9,000 nucleotides of DNA. It comes from Flavobacterium sp. (GTDB taxonomy: Bacteria > Bacteroidota > Bacteroidia > Flavobacteriales > Flavobacteriaceae). The DNA is taken from the NCBI RefSeq assembly GCF_003525665.1, contig NZ_DQDX01000118.1, positions 9,091 to 18,090 on the forward strand, in the 5' to 3' direction. The position numbers and the translations under genes are program-made. Under the pieces are notes generated by a model. That model was not told the origin of the DNA. It saw only the letters and a program-made list of their open reading frames with translations, and ran no database searches. Shown here piece after piece: positions 1-5,631 of this stretch (position 1 is its first letter; the number at the start of each line of letters is the position of its first letter).

Positions 1-1
1 T

Positions 2-115
2 GAAATGAATAACTCTTTTAAAAGTATGAATTTATTAAAAAAAGTAGGTTTATCACTATTTGTAATAATGATAGTTGTGTATTTGATATTATCATTAAAT
101 TTTATTTTTAGTTAA
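2..115 (+). CDS. C-terminal end of a membrane protein, or a 36-aa single-pass membrane peptide (left edge)
   Basis: The frame is open from base 2 to a TAA stop at 113-115. If it continues leftwards, it is the C-terminus of a larger plus-strand gene. If it starts at the ATG at base 5, it is a complete 36-residue peptide. The visible part has a short polar stretch with two lysines (LLKK), then about 20 hydrophobic residues (VGLSLFVIMIVVYLILSLNF), ending two residues before the stop, so it is a C-terminal transmembrane anchor. It converges on the response-regulator operon and ends about 25 bases before the shared hairpin at 140-184, which fits a real gene end. The function cannot be told from this fragment. 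The translated tail is the only evidence, so confidence is moderate. Confidence 0.5.
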   Translation, partial: EMNNSFKSMNLLKKVGLSLFVIMIVVYLILSLNFIFS

Positions 116-139
116 AACTACAACCTATTAAATTGATAA

Positions 140-184
140 AAAAAAGATGTAAAGAATTTTAATACAATTCTTTACATCTTTTTT
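140..184. terminator. Bidirectional intrinsic terminator between convergent genes
   Basis: A perfect 19-bp inverted repeat, left arm 140-158 and right arm 166-184, surrounds a 7-base loop (159-165). The core of the stem is GATGTAAAGAATT. The outer six pairs are A:T, so the stem gives an A-tract on one side and a T-tract on the other in both directions, with further T-rich sequence at 185-191. It lies 24 bases after the stop of the plus-strand fragment and 26 bases after the stop of the minus-strand response regulator, so it can end both transcripts. Confidence 0.9.
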
Positions 185-210
185 GTTTTTTCAACAATAT
201 CCTAGTTGCT

Positions 211-882
211 TTAAAAGGTATCTAAAACAACTACTTTCTTTTGAATAGCGTATACTACTAAACCTGCGATGTTCTTGGATTCGGTTTTTAATAGTAAATT
301 ATTTCGATGTCCTTCTACCGTTCGTGAACTTATACTTAATTTTTCGGCAATTTCATGTGTACTAAATTGCATACAGATCAGCTCCAAAACCTCTTTTTCT
401 CTAACGGTAAGATATTCTTGATCGAATAAATTGATCATACTTTTGTCAGTCGCAATAATATCATCTTGAATAACTTGCAAAACGGCTTCATTATAGTAAA
501 ATCCTTTTTGTGCAACTTTATTTATGGTTTCAATCATTTCCTTTGGAGTCGCACTTTTTACTAAATAAGACGACGCACCAACATTAATCATATTGGCAAT
601 AAATGCTTTGGTATTGTAACTCGTTAATGCAATAATTTTTACGACAGGAAATTCTTTATGGATGATTTTTGTGGCATCAATTCCGCTAACGAATGGCATT
701 TTTAAATCCATCAAAATAATATCTGGGTAACTGTCTGTCTTTTTTAAGTACTCAATAACTTCATTTCCGTTGGAAGCTTCAAAGACAATTTCGATATTTT
801 TTTCACGTTGCAAGAGAAAATAGATTCCTTTTCGGAATAATTCCTCGTCGTCTGCCAATATAATTTTTATAGTTTTACTCAT
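211..882 (-). CDS. LuxR/NarL-family two-component response regulator
   Basis: A cytoplasmic DNA-binding response regulator of 223 residues, a typical length for the NarL/FixJ class. The N-terminal receiver domain (about 5-122) has the acidic pair D11/D12, the phospho-acceptor D59 in the context ILMDLKMP, T87 in ALTSYN and the conserved K109. A linker (about 125-155) leads to a LuxR-type helix-turn-helix (about 156-215) with the signature LTVREKEVLELI at 158-169 and the recognition helix around SSRTVEGHRNN (185-195). All phosphotransfer residues are present, so it should be functional. It starts 2 bases after the TAG stop of the sensor kinase and is the last gene of the operon, just before the hairpin at 140-184. 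The kinase at 885-1688 is its evident partner. The targets are unknown, but the dyad in front of its own operon (2834-2849) is an obvious candidate for autoregulation, which is inference. Confidence 0.95.
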   Translation of the reverse strand: MSKTIKIILADDEELFRKGIYFLLQREKNIEIVFEASNGNEVIEYLKKTDSYPDIILMDLKMPFVSGIDATKIIHKEFPVVKIIALTSYNTKAFIANMINVGASSYLVKSATPKEMIETINKVAQKGFYYNEAVLQVIQDDIIATDKSMINLFDQEYLTVREKEVLELICMQFSTHEIAEKLSISSRTVEGHRNNLLLKTESKNIAGLVVYAIQKKVVVLDTF

Positions 883-884
883 AT

Positions 885-1688
885 CTAAAATGTGAAAATT
901 ACTTTTACACCTTCATTAACTTTAGAAGTCATTGAAAATGTTCCGTTTAAAAAACTAATTCTACTTTCAATGTTTTTCATTCCTAATCCTCTTTGAGATT
1001 CTCTATTGGATGCATTAAAACCTTTTCCGTTGTCGCTGTAAGTACAAGTTTCTACATTATTGATTGTATCAAATTTTATTGAAACTTCGGTTGCTTTACC
1101 ATGCCTCATCGAATTATTCAATAATTCTTGAAGTACTCTAAAAATATGCAAATGACGCTCGGTATCTTCAAATTGAAATTTTAATTTATTTTCATAATTC
1201 ACTTTTACCAATTTGCTACTAGTGACTTCAACAATAAGCTCTTCAATTCCGGCATTTAATCCGAACTTTTCTAAAACTGGTGGTAATAAATCGTGTGCAA
1301 TTCTTCTAGAACTTTCTAAAGCTTTTTGAGTCAATCCAGTAATATTATCGGTTATTTCTTGAATTTCATCATCTGATAAATTTGGAGTTTTTAAAAGATG
1401 TGTATTTAAAGAAACTACGTTTAATTTTGAACTAATATCGTCATGTAGGTCTTGAGCAATACGTTTTCTTTCGGCTTCCTGAGTAAGAATTACTGATCGT
1501 AAAAGTTCTTTTTGATGGTTAATTTCTAGATTTTTCTTTTCGATTTCCTTTTGAATAATTTTTTTTCTTGAAAAATAAAAAAACAAAATTAAAACTCCAG
1601 CCATTAACAAGAACGCAATGAATAAATATCCTACAACAACATAAATGTCAACGCTATTACCTTCAATGGTGCCGATAATTTTTCTCAT
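885..1688 (-). CDS. Membrane-anchored HisKA_3-type sensor histidine kinase without an extracytoplasmic sensor domain
   Basis: A histidine kinase of the NarX/DesK (HisKA_3 plus HATPase_c) class, 267 residues. Residues about 15-39 form one transmembrane helix after a very short N-terminus, followed by basic residues (SRKK) and a predicted coiled coil (about 41-70). The dimerisation/phosphotransfer motif is ERKRIAQDLHDD with the phospho-histidine at H82. The ATPase domain has an N-box ELLNNSMRH (188-196), a G1 box DNGKGF (219-224) and a G2 box RGLGMKNI (233-240). The position five residues after H82, usually Gln or Asn in NarX-like kinases, is S87. With no PAS, GAF or periplasmic domain, it most likely receives its signal through the membrane, plausibly from the seven-helix protein whose stop overlaps its start by 4 bp (1685-1688). 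The regulator follows after 2 bases. The class assignment is firm; the signal is unknown. Confidence 0.94.
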   Translation of the reverse strand: MRKIIGTIEGNSVDIYVVVGYLFIAFLLMAGVLILFFYFSRKKIIQKEIEKKNLEINHQKELLRSVILTQEAERKRIAQDLHDDISSKLNVVSLNTHLLKTPNLSDDEIQEITDNITGLTQKALESSRRIAHDLLPPVLEKFGLNAGIEELIVEVTSSKLVKVNYENKLKFQFEDTERHLHIFRVLQELLNNSMRHGKATEVSIKFDTINNVETCTYSDNGKGFNASNRESQRGLGMKNIESRISFLNGTFSMTSKVNEGVKVIFTF

Positions 1689-2311
1689 CCTTTACTTCTT
1701 GTTTTAATTTGTCGCCATTCTAAAAAAATAAAAACTAGATATACTATGTACAACACTATGTTTAATGTACTTAATACCGTATCAAAACTTTTACCATAAG
1801 TAATATGCAAATTTCTTGGTAAAAAAGTAACTGTACTTCCAAATAAGTAGATTAGAATTCCACAATTTATTAAATAAAACTCTTTTTTATTAGACAACAT
1901 ATTGTAAAAATAAATAGTACTATAACTTATAATAGCTAGTGAAGTTAACAGTATTTCAATCATACAAAACTCGTGTAATTGCTCTGGGAAAATTAAAAAA
2001 TTTACTACTAAAATAGATGGAATAAAAAACAAATTAAATTTTACAATCTTCTTCTGATAATTTTCTTTCAGTAACTGTAAATAAAATAAACTTAATAGAA
2101 TAAATTGTCCCGTAAAATAAGTGTGCGAAAAAATCAAATTTTGATATCCATAAATTACAACTACCCTTATTAAAATTTCATTTAAAAGCATCGCGCCTAA
2201 ATAAATGGCATAAATTTTATACGATTTATTTTCTTTTTTAAATTGAGAAAGAAAAAGTATAAAATTTAACATTAATAGTATGAATGAAATAGTTCTTAAT
2301 ATATAAAACAT
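1685..2311 (-). CDS. Seven-helix integral membrane protein of unknown function, linked to the two-component system
   Basis: I do not recognise this 208-residue protein as a named family. It is strongly hydrophobic with about seven predicted transmembrane helices, roughly at residues 3-23, 31-53, 62-81, 90-108, 113-137, 145-163 and 178-198. The loops are short and lysine-rich, and the C-terminus is basic and probably cytoplasmic (WRQIKTRSKG). No enzymatic motif or large soluble domain is visible. Its TGA stop overlaps the kinase ATG by 4 bp, so the two are probably translationally coupled, and it starts 9 bases after the stop of the 103-aa gene. Since the kinase has no sensor domain of its own, a receptor or signal-transducing partner role is plausible, but this is inference from position and topology only. 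The first in-frame ATG was chosen because it gives a full first helix and fits the operon spacing. Confidence 0.85.
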   Translation of the reverse strand: MFYILRTISFILLMLNFILFLSQFKKENKSYKIYAIYLGAMLLNEILIRVVVIYGYQNLIFSHTYFTGQFILLSLFYLQLLKENYQKKIVKFNLFFIPSILVVNFLIFPEQLHEFCMIEILLTSLAIISYSTIYFYNMLSNKKEFYLINCGILIYLFGSTVTFLPRNLHITYGKSFDTVLSTLNIVLYIVYLVFIFLEWRQIKTRSKG

Positions 2312-2320
2312 CTTTATTTA

Positions 2321-2632
2321 TTAAATATTAAATAACGGACTATTGACATCACAATCAGGTTTACAAGCAGAAGACATATCATAAATGTACTGACCTTTAG
2401 CATCGTCAATTAAATCATTACCACTTTCATCAACACCAACAATCATTAATTTACAGTTATTTTCATCATCAATACCTAAATAAGTTCTAACGTTAACTGT
2501 TTCTTTTTCTGCAATAACTTGGGTAAGATCAACTTCTGGAATTAAAAAAGCAATAACACTTGGGTTTGGATTGTCTCGCCAATTTTTAGCCCATTGCTGA
2601 GCTTGTGCTAAAGTAATTGTGTTTTGTGACAT
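2321..2632 (-). CDS. Small acidic soluble protein of unknown function (103 aa), probably a flavobacterial conserved hypothetical
   Basis: A 103-residue protein with no signal peptide and no membrane helix, hence probably cytoplasmic. It opens with a polar amphipathic stretch (ITLAQAQQWAKNWRDNP, about 6-22). A mixed alpha/beta-looking core follows, with VRTYLGIDDENNCKLMIVG at about 48-66, then GNDLIDDAKGQYIYD. It ends with a Cys-containing tail, C90-x3-C94 in the context CKPDCDVNSPL. It is acidic overall. The pattern resembles flavobacterial hypothetical proteins I have seen that end in a similar Cys-x3-Cys-D-SPL tail, but I cannot name a domain. It lies 6 bases after a 45-codon ORF and 9 bases before the seven-helix membrane gene, so it is co-transcribed with the two-component system. 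It could be a signalling accessory or a regulated target; neither is shown by the sequence. Confidence 0.8.
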   Translation of the reverse strand: MSQNTITLAQAQQWAKNWRDNPNPSVIAFLIPEVDLTQVIAEKETVNVRTYLGIDDENNCKLMIVGVDESGNDLIDDAKGQYIYDMSSACKPDCDVNSPLFNI

Positions 2633-2638
2633 GGTTTG

Positions 2639-2776
2639 TTATTTGGTTAGGGTTAAATATTTGTTTCTATAATAATGAAAGATCAGTATTATTAAAAATG
2701 CAAAGCATAAACAAGCTGTAAAAATAACTTCTATTATTTCAATTATTTGTGACTCGCTAAGTTGAAAATCTCTCAT
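2639..2776 (-). CDS. Small ORF: 45-aa single-pass membrane peptide at the head of the two-component operon
   Basis: An ATG at 2776-2774 opens a frame of 45 codons closed by TAA at 2641-2639. The peptide begins MRDFQLSESQIIEIIEV, has a hydrophobic helix at about residues 14-36 (VIFTACLCFAFLIILIF, including two cysteines), and ends in a basic, polar tail (HYYRNKYLTLTK). The acidic N-terminal half and basic C-terminal end suggest N-outside, C-inside orientation by the positive-inside rule. Its stop is only 6 bases before the ATG of the 103-aa gene, and a plausible promoter lies about 28 bases upstream, so it would be the first gene of a five-gene operon. Its layout resembles the N-terminal anchor of the kinase in the same operon. 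Alternatives are an adaptor or decoy for the kinase, or a remnant of a lost kinase N-terminus. The intact frame, spacing and membrane character support translation, but no homologue is known to me. Confidence 0.6.
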   Translation of the reverse strand: MRDFQLSESQIIEIIEVIFTACLCFAFLIILIFHYYRNKYLTLTK

Positions 2777-2803
2777 CTAGTTTGAACCTGTAAATATTTG
2801 CGG

Positions 2804-2832
2804 TAAATTTAAAGTATTATTGAGACATACAA
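2804..2832 (-). promoter_or_regulatory. Candidate Bacteroidota-type promoter of the two-component operon
   Basis: Read on the minus strand, a TTG (plus 2830-2832) is followed after 18 bases by TAAATTTA (plus 2804-2811). This differs from the Bacteroidota -7 consensus TAnnTTTG only in the last base. The spacing fits a -33/-7 pair. Transcription would begin near 2797, giving a leader of about 20 bases before the ATG at 2776. The imperfect -7 would suit a promoter that depends on an activator. Confidence 0.45.
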
Positions 2833-2833
2833 C

Positions 2834-2849
2834 CACGTAAAACTACGTG
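2834..2849. promoter_or_regulatory. Operator-like dyad CACGTA-AAAC-TACGTG
   Basis: A perfect inverted repeat of two 6-base arms, CACGTA (2834-2839) and TACGTG (2844-2849), around the 4-base spacer AAAC. After one mismatch it gains two more A:T pairs on each side (2831-2832 with 2851-2852). It ends one base from the candidate -33 TTG of the operon, the position expected of a dimeric activator site. It lies beyond the T-tract of the dnaB terminator, so it belongs to the signalling operon. The LuxR-type regulator encoded at the operon end is the natural candidate ligand; this is inference. Confidence 0.6.
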
Positions 2850-2860
2850 TTTTTATACTA

Positions 2861-2889
2861 AAAAAAAAATCCCAATTTCTTGGGATTTT
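2861..2889 (-). terminator. Intrinsic terminator of dnaB
   Basis: A 10-bp stem, arms 2866-2875 (AAAATCCCAA) and 2880-2889 (TTGGGATTTT), with a 4-base loop. On the minus strand it is followed by an uninterrupted T-run (complement of 2861-2869). The hairpin begins 6 bases after the dnaB stop codon. It separates dnaB from the two-component operon downstream. Confidence 0.9.
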
Positions 2890-2895
2890 ATATTT

Positions 2896-4443
2896 TTAAA
2901 AAGGAACATCACTATCGTCATCATTGGAGTTGGAACTACTTCCAAAAGCTTCATTTGGTGATGGAAGGTTTTTTGTAAAAAAAGGATTGTCATCTCCTAA
3001 ATTCATTTTAGATGGTAAATCGTCAAAACCGCCACCATATTCTTCAAGATTATCAAACTTACCAAGATTTCCGATGAATTTTAATCGAATATTTTCTAAT
3101 GAACCGTTTCTGTGCTTTGCAATTATAAATTCGGCTTGACCTGCAGTTGGAGATTGCTCATCATCGTCCCACTCATCAATTTTATAATATTCTGGACGAT
3201 AGATAAACGATACAATATCGGCATCTTGCTCAATCGCACCCGATTCACGAAGGTCAGAAAGCAAAGGTCTTTTACTAGAACCACGCGTTTCTACAGCACG
3301 AGATAATTGAGAAAGTGCAATAACCGGAACTTCAAGTTCTTTAGCTAATGCTTTTAAGTTTCTAGAAATTGTAGAAATTTCTTGCTCACGATTTCCGCCA
3401 CCTTTACCGTTTCCTCCAGCGGTCATCAATTGAAGGTAATCTACAATAATCATTTTTATTCCGTGTTGCGATGCTAAACGTCTTGCTTTGGCACGTAAAT
3501 CGAAAATTGATAACGATGGAGTATCATCAATATATAAAGGCGCTTTTTCTAAATCTTTTACTTTCACAGAAAGTTGTTCCCATTCGTGTTTTTCTAACTT
3601 ACCAGTTCTTAATTTTTCAGAAGACAAACCAGTTTCTGAAGATATTAAACGTGTAATTAACTGAACTGAAGACATCTCAAGAGAAAACAATGCTACAGGA
3701 TGACCAAAATCTATCGCCATATTACGAGCCATCGAAAGTACGAATGCTGTCTTACCCATACCTGGTCTAGCCGCAATAATAATCAAATCGGAAGGTTGCC
3801 AACCCGAAGTAACTTTATCTAATTTTTCAAAACCAGTTGCAATTCCAGATAAACCTTCTTTATTAGCAATTTCTTCAATTCGTTTTTTGGCTTGAATTAC
3901 TAAACTTTGAGCAGTTTCTGAACTTCGTTTAATATTTCCTTGAGTAACTTCGTATAATTTAGATTCGGCTTTATCTAATAAATCAAATACGTCAGTAGTT
4001 TCATCATACGATTCTTCGATGATTTCTGATGAAATTCTAATCAAACTTCTTTGGATAAATTTCTGTAAAATGATACGTGAGTGAAATTCGATATGTGCCG
4101 ATGAAGATATCTTTTGCGTAAGCTGAATTAGATAAAAATCGCCTCCAGCCAAGTCTAGCTTTGCATTCTTCTTTAACTGCGATGAAACTGTTAATAAGTC
4201 AATAGGCTGAGAATCTGTGAATAACTGAAAAATGGCTTCAAAAATATGTTTGTGTGCATCTTTATAAAAAGCTTCGGATTGAAGGATGTCAATAACCTCA
4301 TCAACTCCTTTTTTATCAATCATCATGGCACCAAGGACTGCTTCCTCAAGGTCTAATGCTTGTGGTGGTAGCTTTCCTTTTTCAAGATTTATGATTGTAG
4401 TTTTATCTACTTTTATTGGGTTTATATTTCTGAGATTTTCCAT
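2896..4443 (-). CDS. dnaB: Replicative DNA helicase DnaB
   Basis: The hexameric 5'-3' helicase of the replication fork, 515 residues. The N-terminal DnaB domain (about 25-130) starts with PPQALDLEEAVLGAMM. A linker (about 130-185) leads to the RecA-like ATPase domain (about 195-460) with Walker A ARPGMGKT (225-232, K231 and T232), catalytic E256 in FSLEMS, Walker B MIIVDYLQL (331-339, D335), IALSQLSR (375-382), LRESGAIEQDAD (398-409) and the arginine-finger region AKHRNG (442-447). No intein or insertion interrupts it. It is somewhat longer than the E. coli protein, mainly through a low-complexity C-terminal tail (about 475-515) ending in NDDDSDVPF, which resembles an SSB C-terminal tip. It stands alone between the accA terminator and its own terminator. 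The start gives the expected short leader before the N-terminal domain. Confidence 0.98.
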   Translation of the reverse strand: MENLRNINPIKVDKTTIINLEKGKLPPQALDLEEAVLGAMMIDKKGVDEVIDILQSEAFYKDAHKHIFEAIFQLFTDSQPIDLLTVSSQLKKNAKLDLAGGDFYLIQLTQKISSSAHIEFHSRIILQKFIQRSLIRISSEIIEESYDETTDVFDLLDKAESKLYEVTQGNIKRSSETAQSLVIQAKKRIEEIANKEGLSGIATGFEKLDKVTSGWQPSDLIIIAARPGMGKTAFVLSMARNMAIDFGHPVALFSLEMSSVQLITRLISSETGLSSEKLRTGKLEKHEWEQLSVKVKDLEKAPLYIDDTPSLSIFDLRAKARRLASQHGIKMIIVDYLQLMTAGGNGKGGGNREQEISTISRNLKALAKELEVPVIALSQLSRAVETRGSSKRPLLSDLRESGAIEQDADIVSFIYRPEYYKIDEWDDDEQSPTAGQAEFIIAKHRNGSLENIRLKFIGNLGKFDNLEEYGGGFDDLPSKMNLGDDNPFFTKNLPSPNEAFGSSSNSNDDDSDVPF

Positions 4444-4479
4444 TAAGCGAAAGTAACTATTTCTTTAATTTTTAGTGAG

Positions 4480-4512
4480 TTTAGTTATTACACGTGTATG
4501 TTTATAACTAAA
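4480..4512. promoter_or_regulatory. Nested palindromes in the dnaB upstream region
   Basis: A perfect 10-base palindrome TACACGTGTA (4489-4498) lies inside a second inverted repeat, TTTAGTTAT (4480-4488) and ATAACTAAA (4504-4512). The two centres are offset by about 2.5 bases. The structure is 37-69 bases upstream of the dnaB ATG and 23 bases past the accA terminator stem. It is not followed by a T-run, so it looks like a protein-binding site rather than a terminator. No clear -7 element was found for dnaB, and the regulator is unknown. Confidence 0.4.
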
Positions 4513-4530
4513 GATTTTTTGTTAACAAGT

Positions 4531-4565
4531 AAAAAAAAATCCGAAACTAAAGGGCTTCGGATTTT
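4531..4565 (-). terminator. Intrinsic terminator of accA
   Basis: A 10-bp stem, arms 4536-4545 (AAAATCCGAA) and 4556-4565 (TTCGGATTTT), with a 10-base loop. On the minus strand it runs into a T-tract (complement of the A-run 4531-4539). It starts 18 bases after the accA stop, in the right place and orientation to end the accA transcript before dnaB. Confidence 0.88.
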
Positions 4566-4583
4566 AGATAAATTTGTAAGATT

Positions 4584-5537
4584 TTACTCTTTATATTCGC
4601 CCATATTGCTGTATTTATCCATTCTCTGTGCAACTAAGTCAGTTGTTGATAAATCTTTTAATTCGTTATAAGCTTTCATAATATATTGCTCAACTGTTTT
4701 GAAAGTAGTTTCTTTATCATAATGAGCGCCACCAAGTGGTTCTGGAATAATATCGTCTACTAACTTTTGTCTTTTCATATCGGCAGAAGTCAATTTTAAT
4801 GCATCTGCAGCTTGTTCCTTATATTCCCAACTTTTCCAAAGAATTGACGAACATGATTCGGGTGAAATTACAGAATACCAAGTGTTTTCCATCATTAAAA
4901 CGCGATCTCCAACACCAATTCCTAATGCTCCACCAGAAGCACCTTCACCAACAATTACACAAATAATTGGCACTTTAAGACGACACATTTCAAAAATATT
5001 TCTGGCAATTGCTTCACCTTGTCCTCTTTCTTCAGCCTCTAATCCTGGATATGCACCTGGAGTATCGATAAAAGTTACAACAGGAATATTGAATTTTTCG
5101 GCCATTTTCATCAAGCGCAATGCTTTTCTATAACCTTCTGGATTAGCCATACCAAAATTTCTAAGTTGGCGCATTTTGGTATTGACACCTTTTTGCTGAC
5201 CAATTAGCATAAACGACTGACCATCAATGCGACCCAATCCGCCAATCATGGCTTTATCATCCTTAAAATTTCTATCTCCAAAAAGCTCTAAAAAAGTTCC
5301 CTTTGTTATAGTTGTAATATGTTCTAAAGTATAAGGTCTATTAGGATGACGTGATAATTGAACACGTTGCCAAGCCGTTAAATTTTTGTATATATTCTTC
5401 TTAGTTTCGTCTAATTTTTTCTGAATTTGTTTACACGTATTGGTAACATCAACATCAGATTCTTGACCAATTATTTGACATTTGTCCAACTGGTCTTCCA
5501 ATTCTTTAATAGGAAGTTCAAAATCTAAATATTCCAT
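4584..5537 (-). CDS. accA: Acetyl-CoA carboxylase carboxyltransferase subunit alpha
   Basis: The alpha subunit of the carboxyltransferase (with AccD beta) that moves the carboxyl group from carboxybiotin to acetyl-CoA to form malonyl-CoA, the first committed step of fatty-acid synthesis; cytoplasmic. At 317 residues it has the usual full length. Characteristic segments are MEYLDFELPIKELE at the N-terminus, AWQRVQLSRHPNRPYTLEHI (about 55-74), FLELFGDRNFKDD (82-94), FIDTPGAYPGLEAEERGQGE (156-175) and the oxyanion-hole region GEGASGGALGIGVGDRV (197-213), then MLENTWYSVISPE-like sequence at 215-227. No residue appears lost. It has its own -7 element (5571-5578) and terminator. accD is not in the window. 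The first ATG matches the conserved N-terminus. Confidence 0.98.
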   Translation of the reverse strand: MEYLDFELPIKELEDQLDKCQIIGQESDVDVTNTCKQIQKKLDETKKNIYKNLTAWQRVQLSRHPNRPYTLEHITTITKGTFLELFGDRNFKDDKAMIGGLGRIDGQSFMLIGQQKGVNTKMRQLRNFGMANPEGYRKALRLMKMAEKFNIPVVTFIDTPGAYPGLEAEERGQGEAIARNIFEMCRLKVPIICVIVGEGASGGALGIGVGDRVLMMENTWYSVISPESCSSILWKSWEYKEQAADALKLTSADMKRQKLVDDIIPEPLGGAHYDKETTFKTVEQYIMKAYNELKDLSTTDLVAQRMDKYSNMGEYKE

Positions 5538-5570
5538 AGGATTTGTTCGTTTTAATTAAAATTCGAATTA

Positions 5571-5604
5571 CAAAGATAAAATTTTAAATCGTCTGTAAAA
5601 GCAA
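5571..5604 (-). promoter_or_regulatory. Promoter of accA (perfect Bacteroidota -7 element)
   Basis: On the minus strand, plus 5571-5578 reads TATCTTTG, an exact match to the Bacteroidota -7 consensus TAnnTTTG. A TTG (complement of 5602-5604) lies 23 bases upstream, slightly farther than usual for the -33 box. The start of transcription would be near 5564, with a leader of about 27 bases. There is no hairpin between eamA and this site, so some accA message may also come from read-through. Confidence 0.65.
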
Positions 5605-5631
5605 TTTCGTATTATAAGTTTTAAACATTAG

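Noticed and set aside
2924..3656. Plus-strand open frames of 61-71 codons opposite dnaB
   Set aside because: They lie antisense to well-conserved dnaB codons, show no family features and have no promoter or start context; shadows of the real gene.
4074..4079. TACGTG half-site of the operator dyad within dnaB
   Set aside because: Single half without a partner at the 4-base spacing, inside coding sequence; expected by chance.
4446..4453. TACTTTCG on the minus strand as a -7 element of dnaB
   Set aside because: One mismatch to TAnnTTTG, but it would put the start of transcription at the ATG itself, and no -33 TTG is present; not supported enough to list.
4882..5133. 83-codon plus-strand frame opposite accA
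   Set aside because: Antisense to the conserved catalytic core of AccA; its proline- and serine-rich translation is what the antisense of that core gives.
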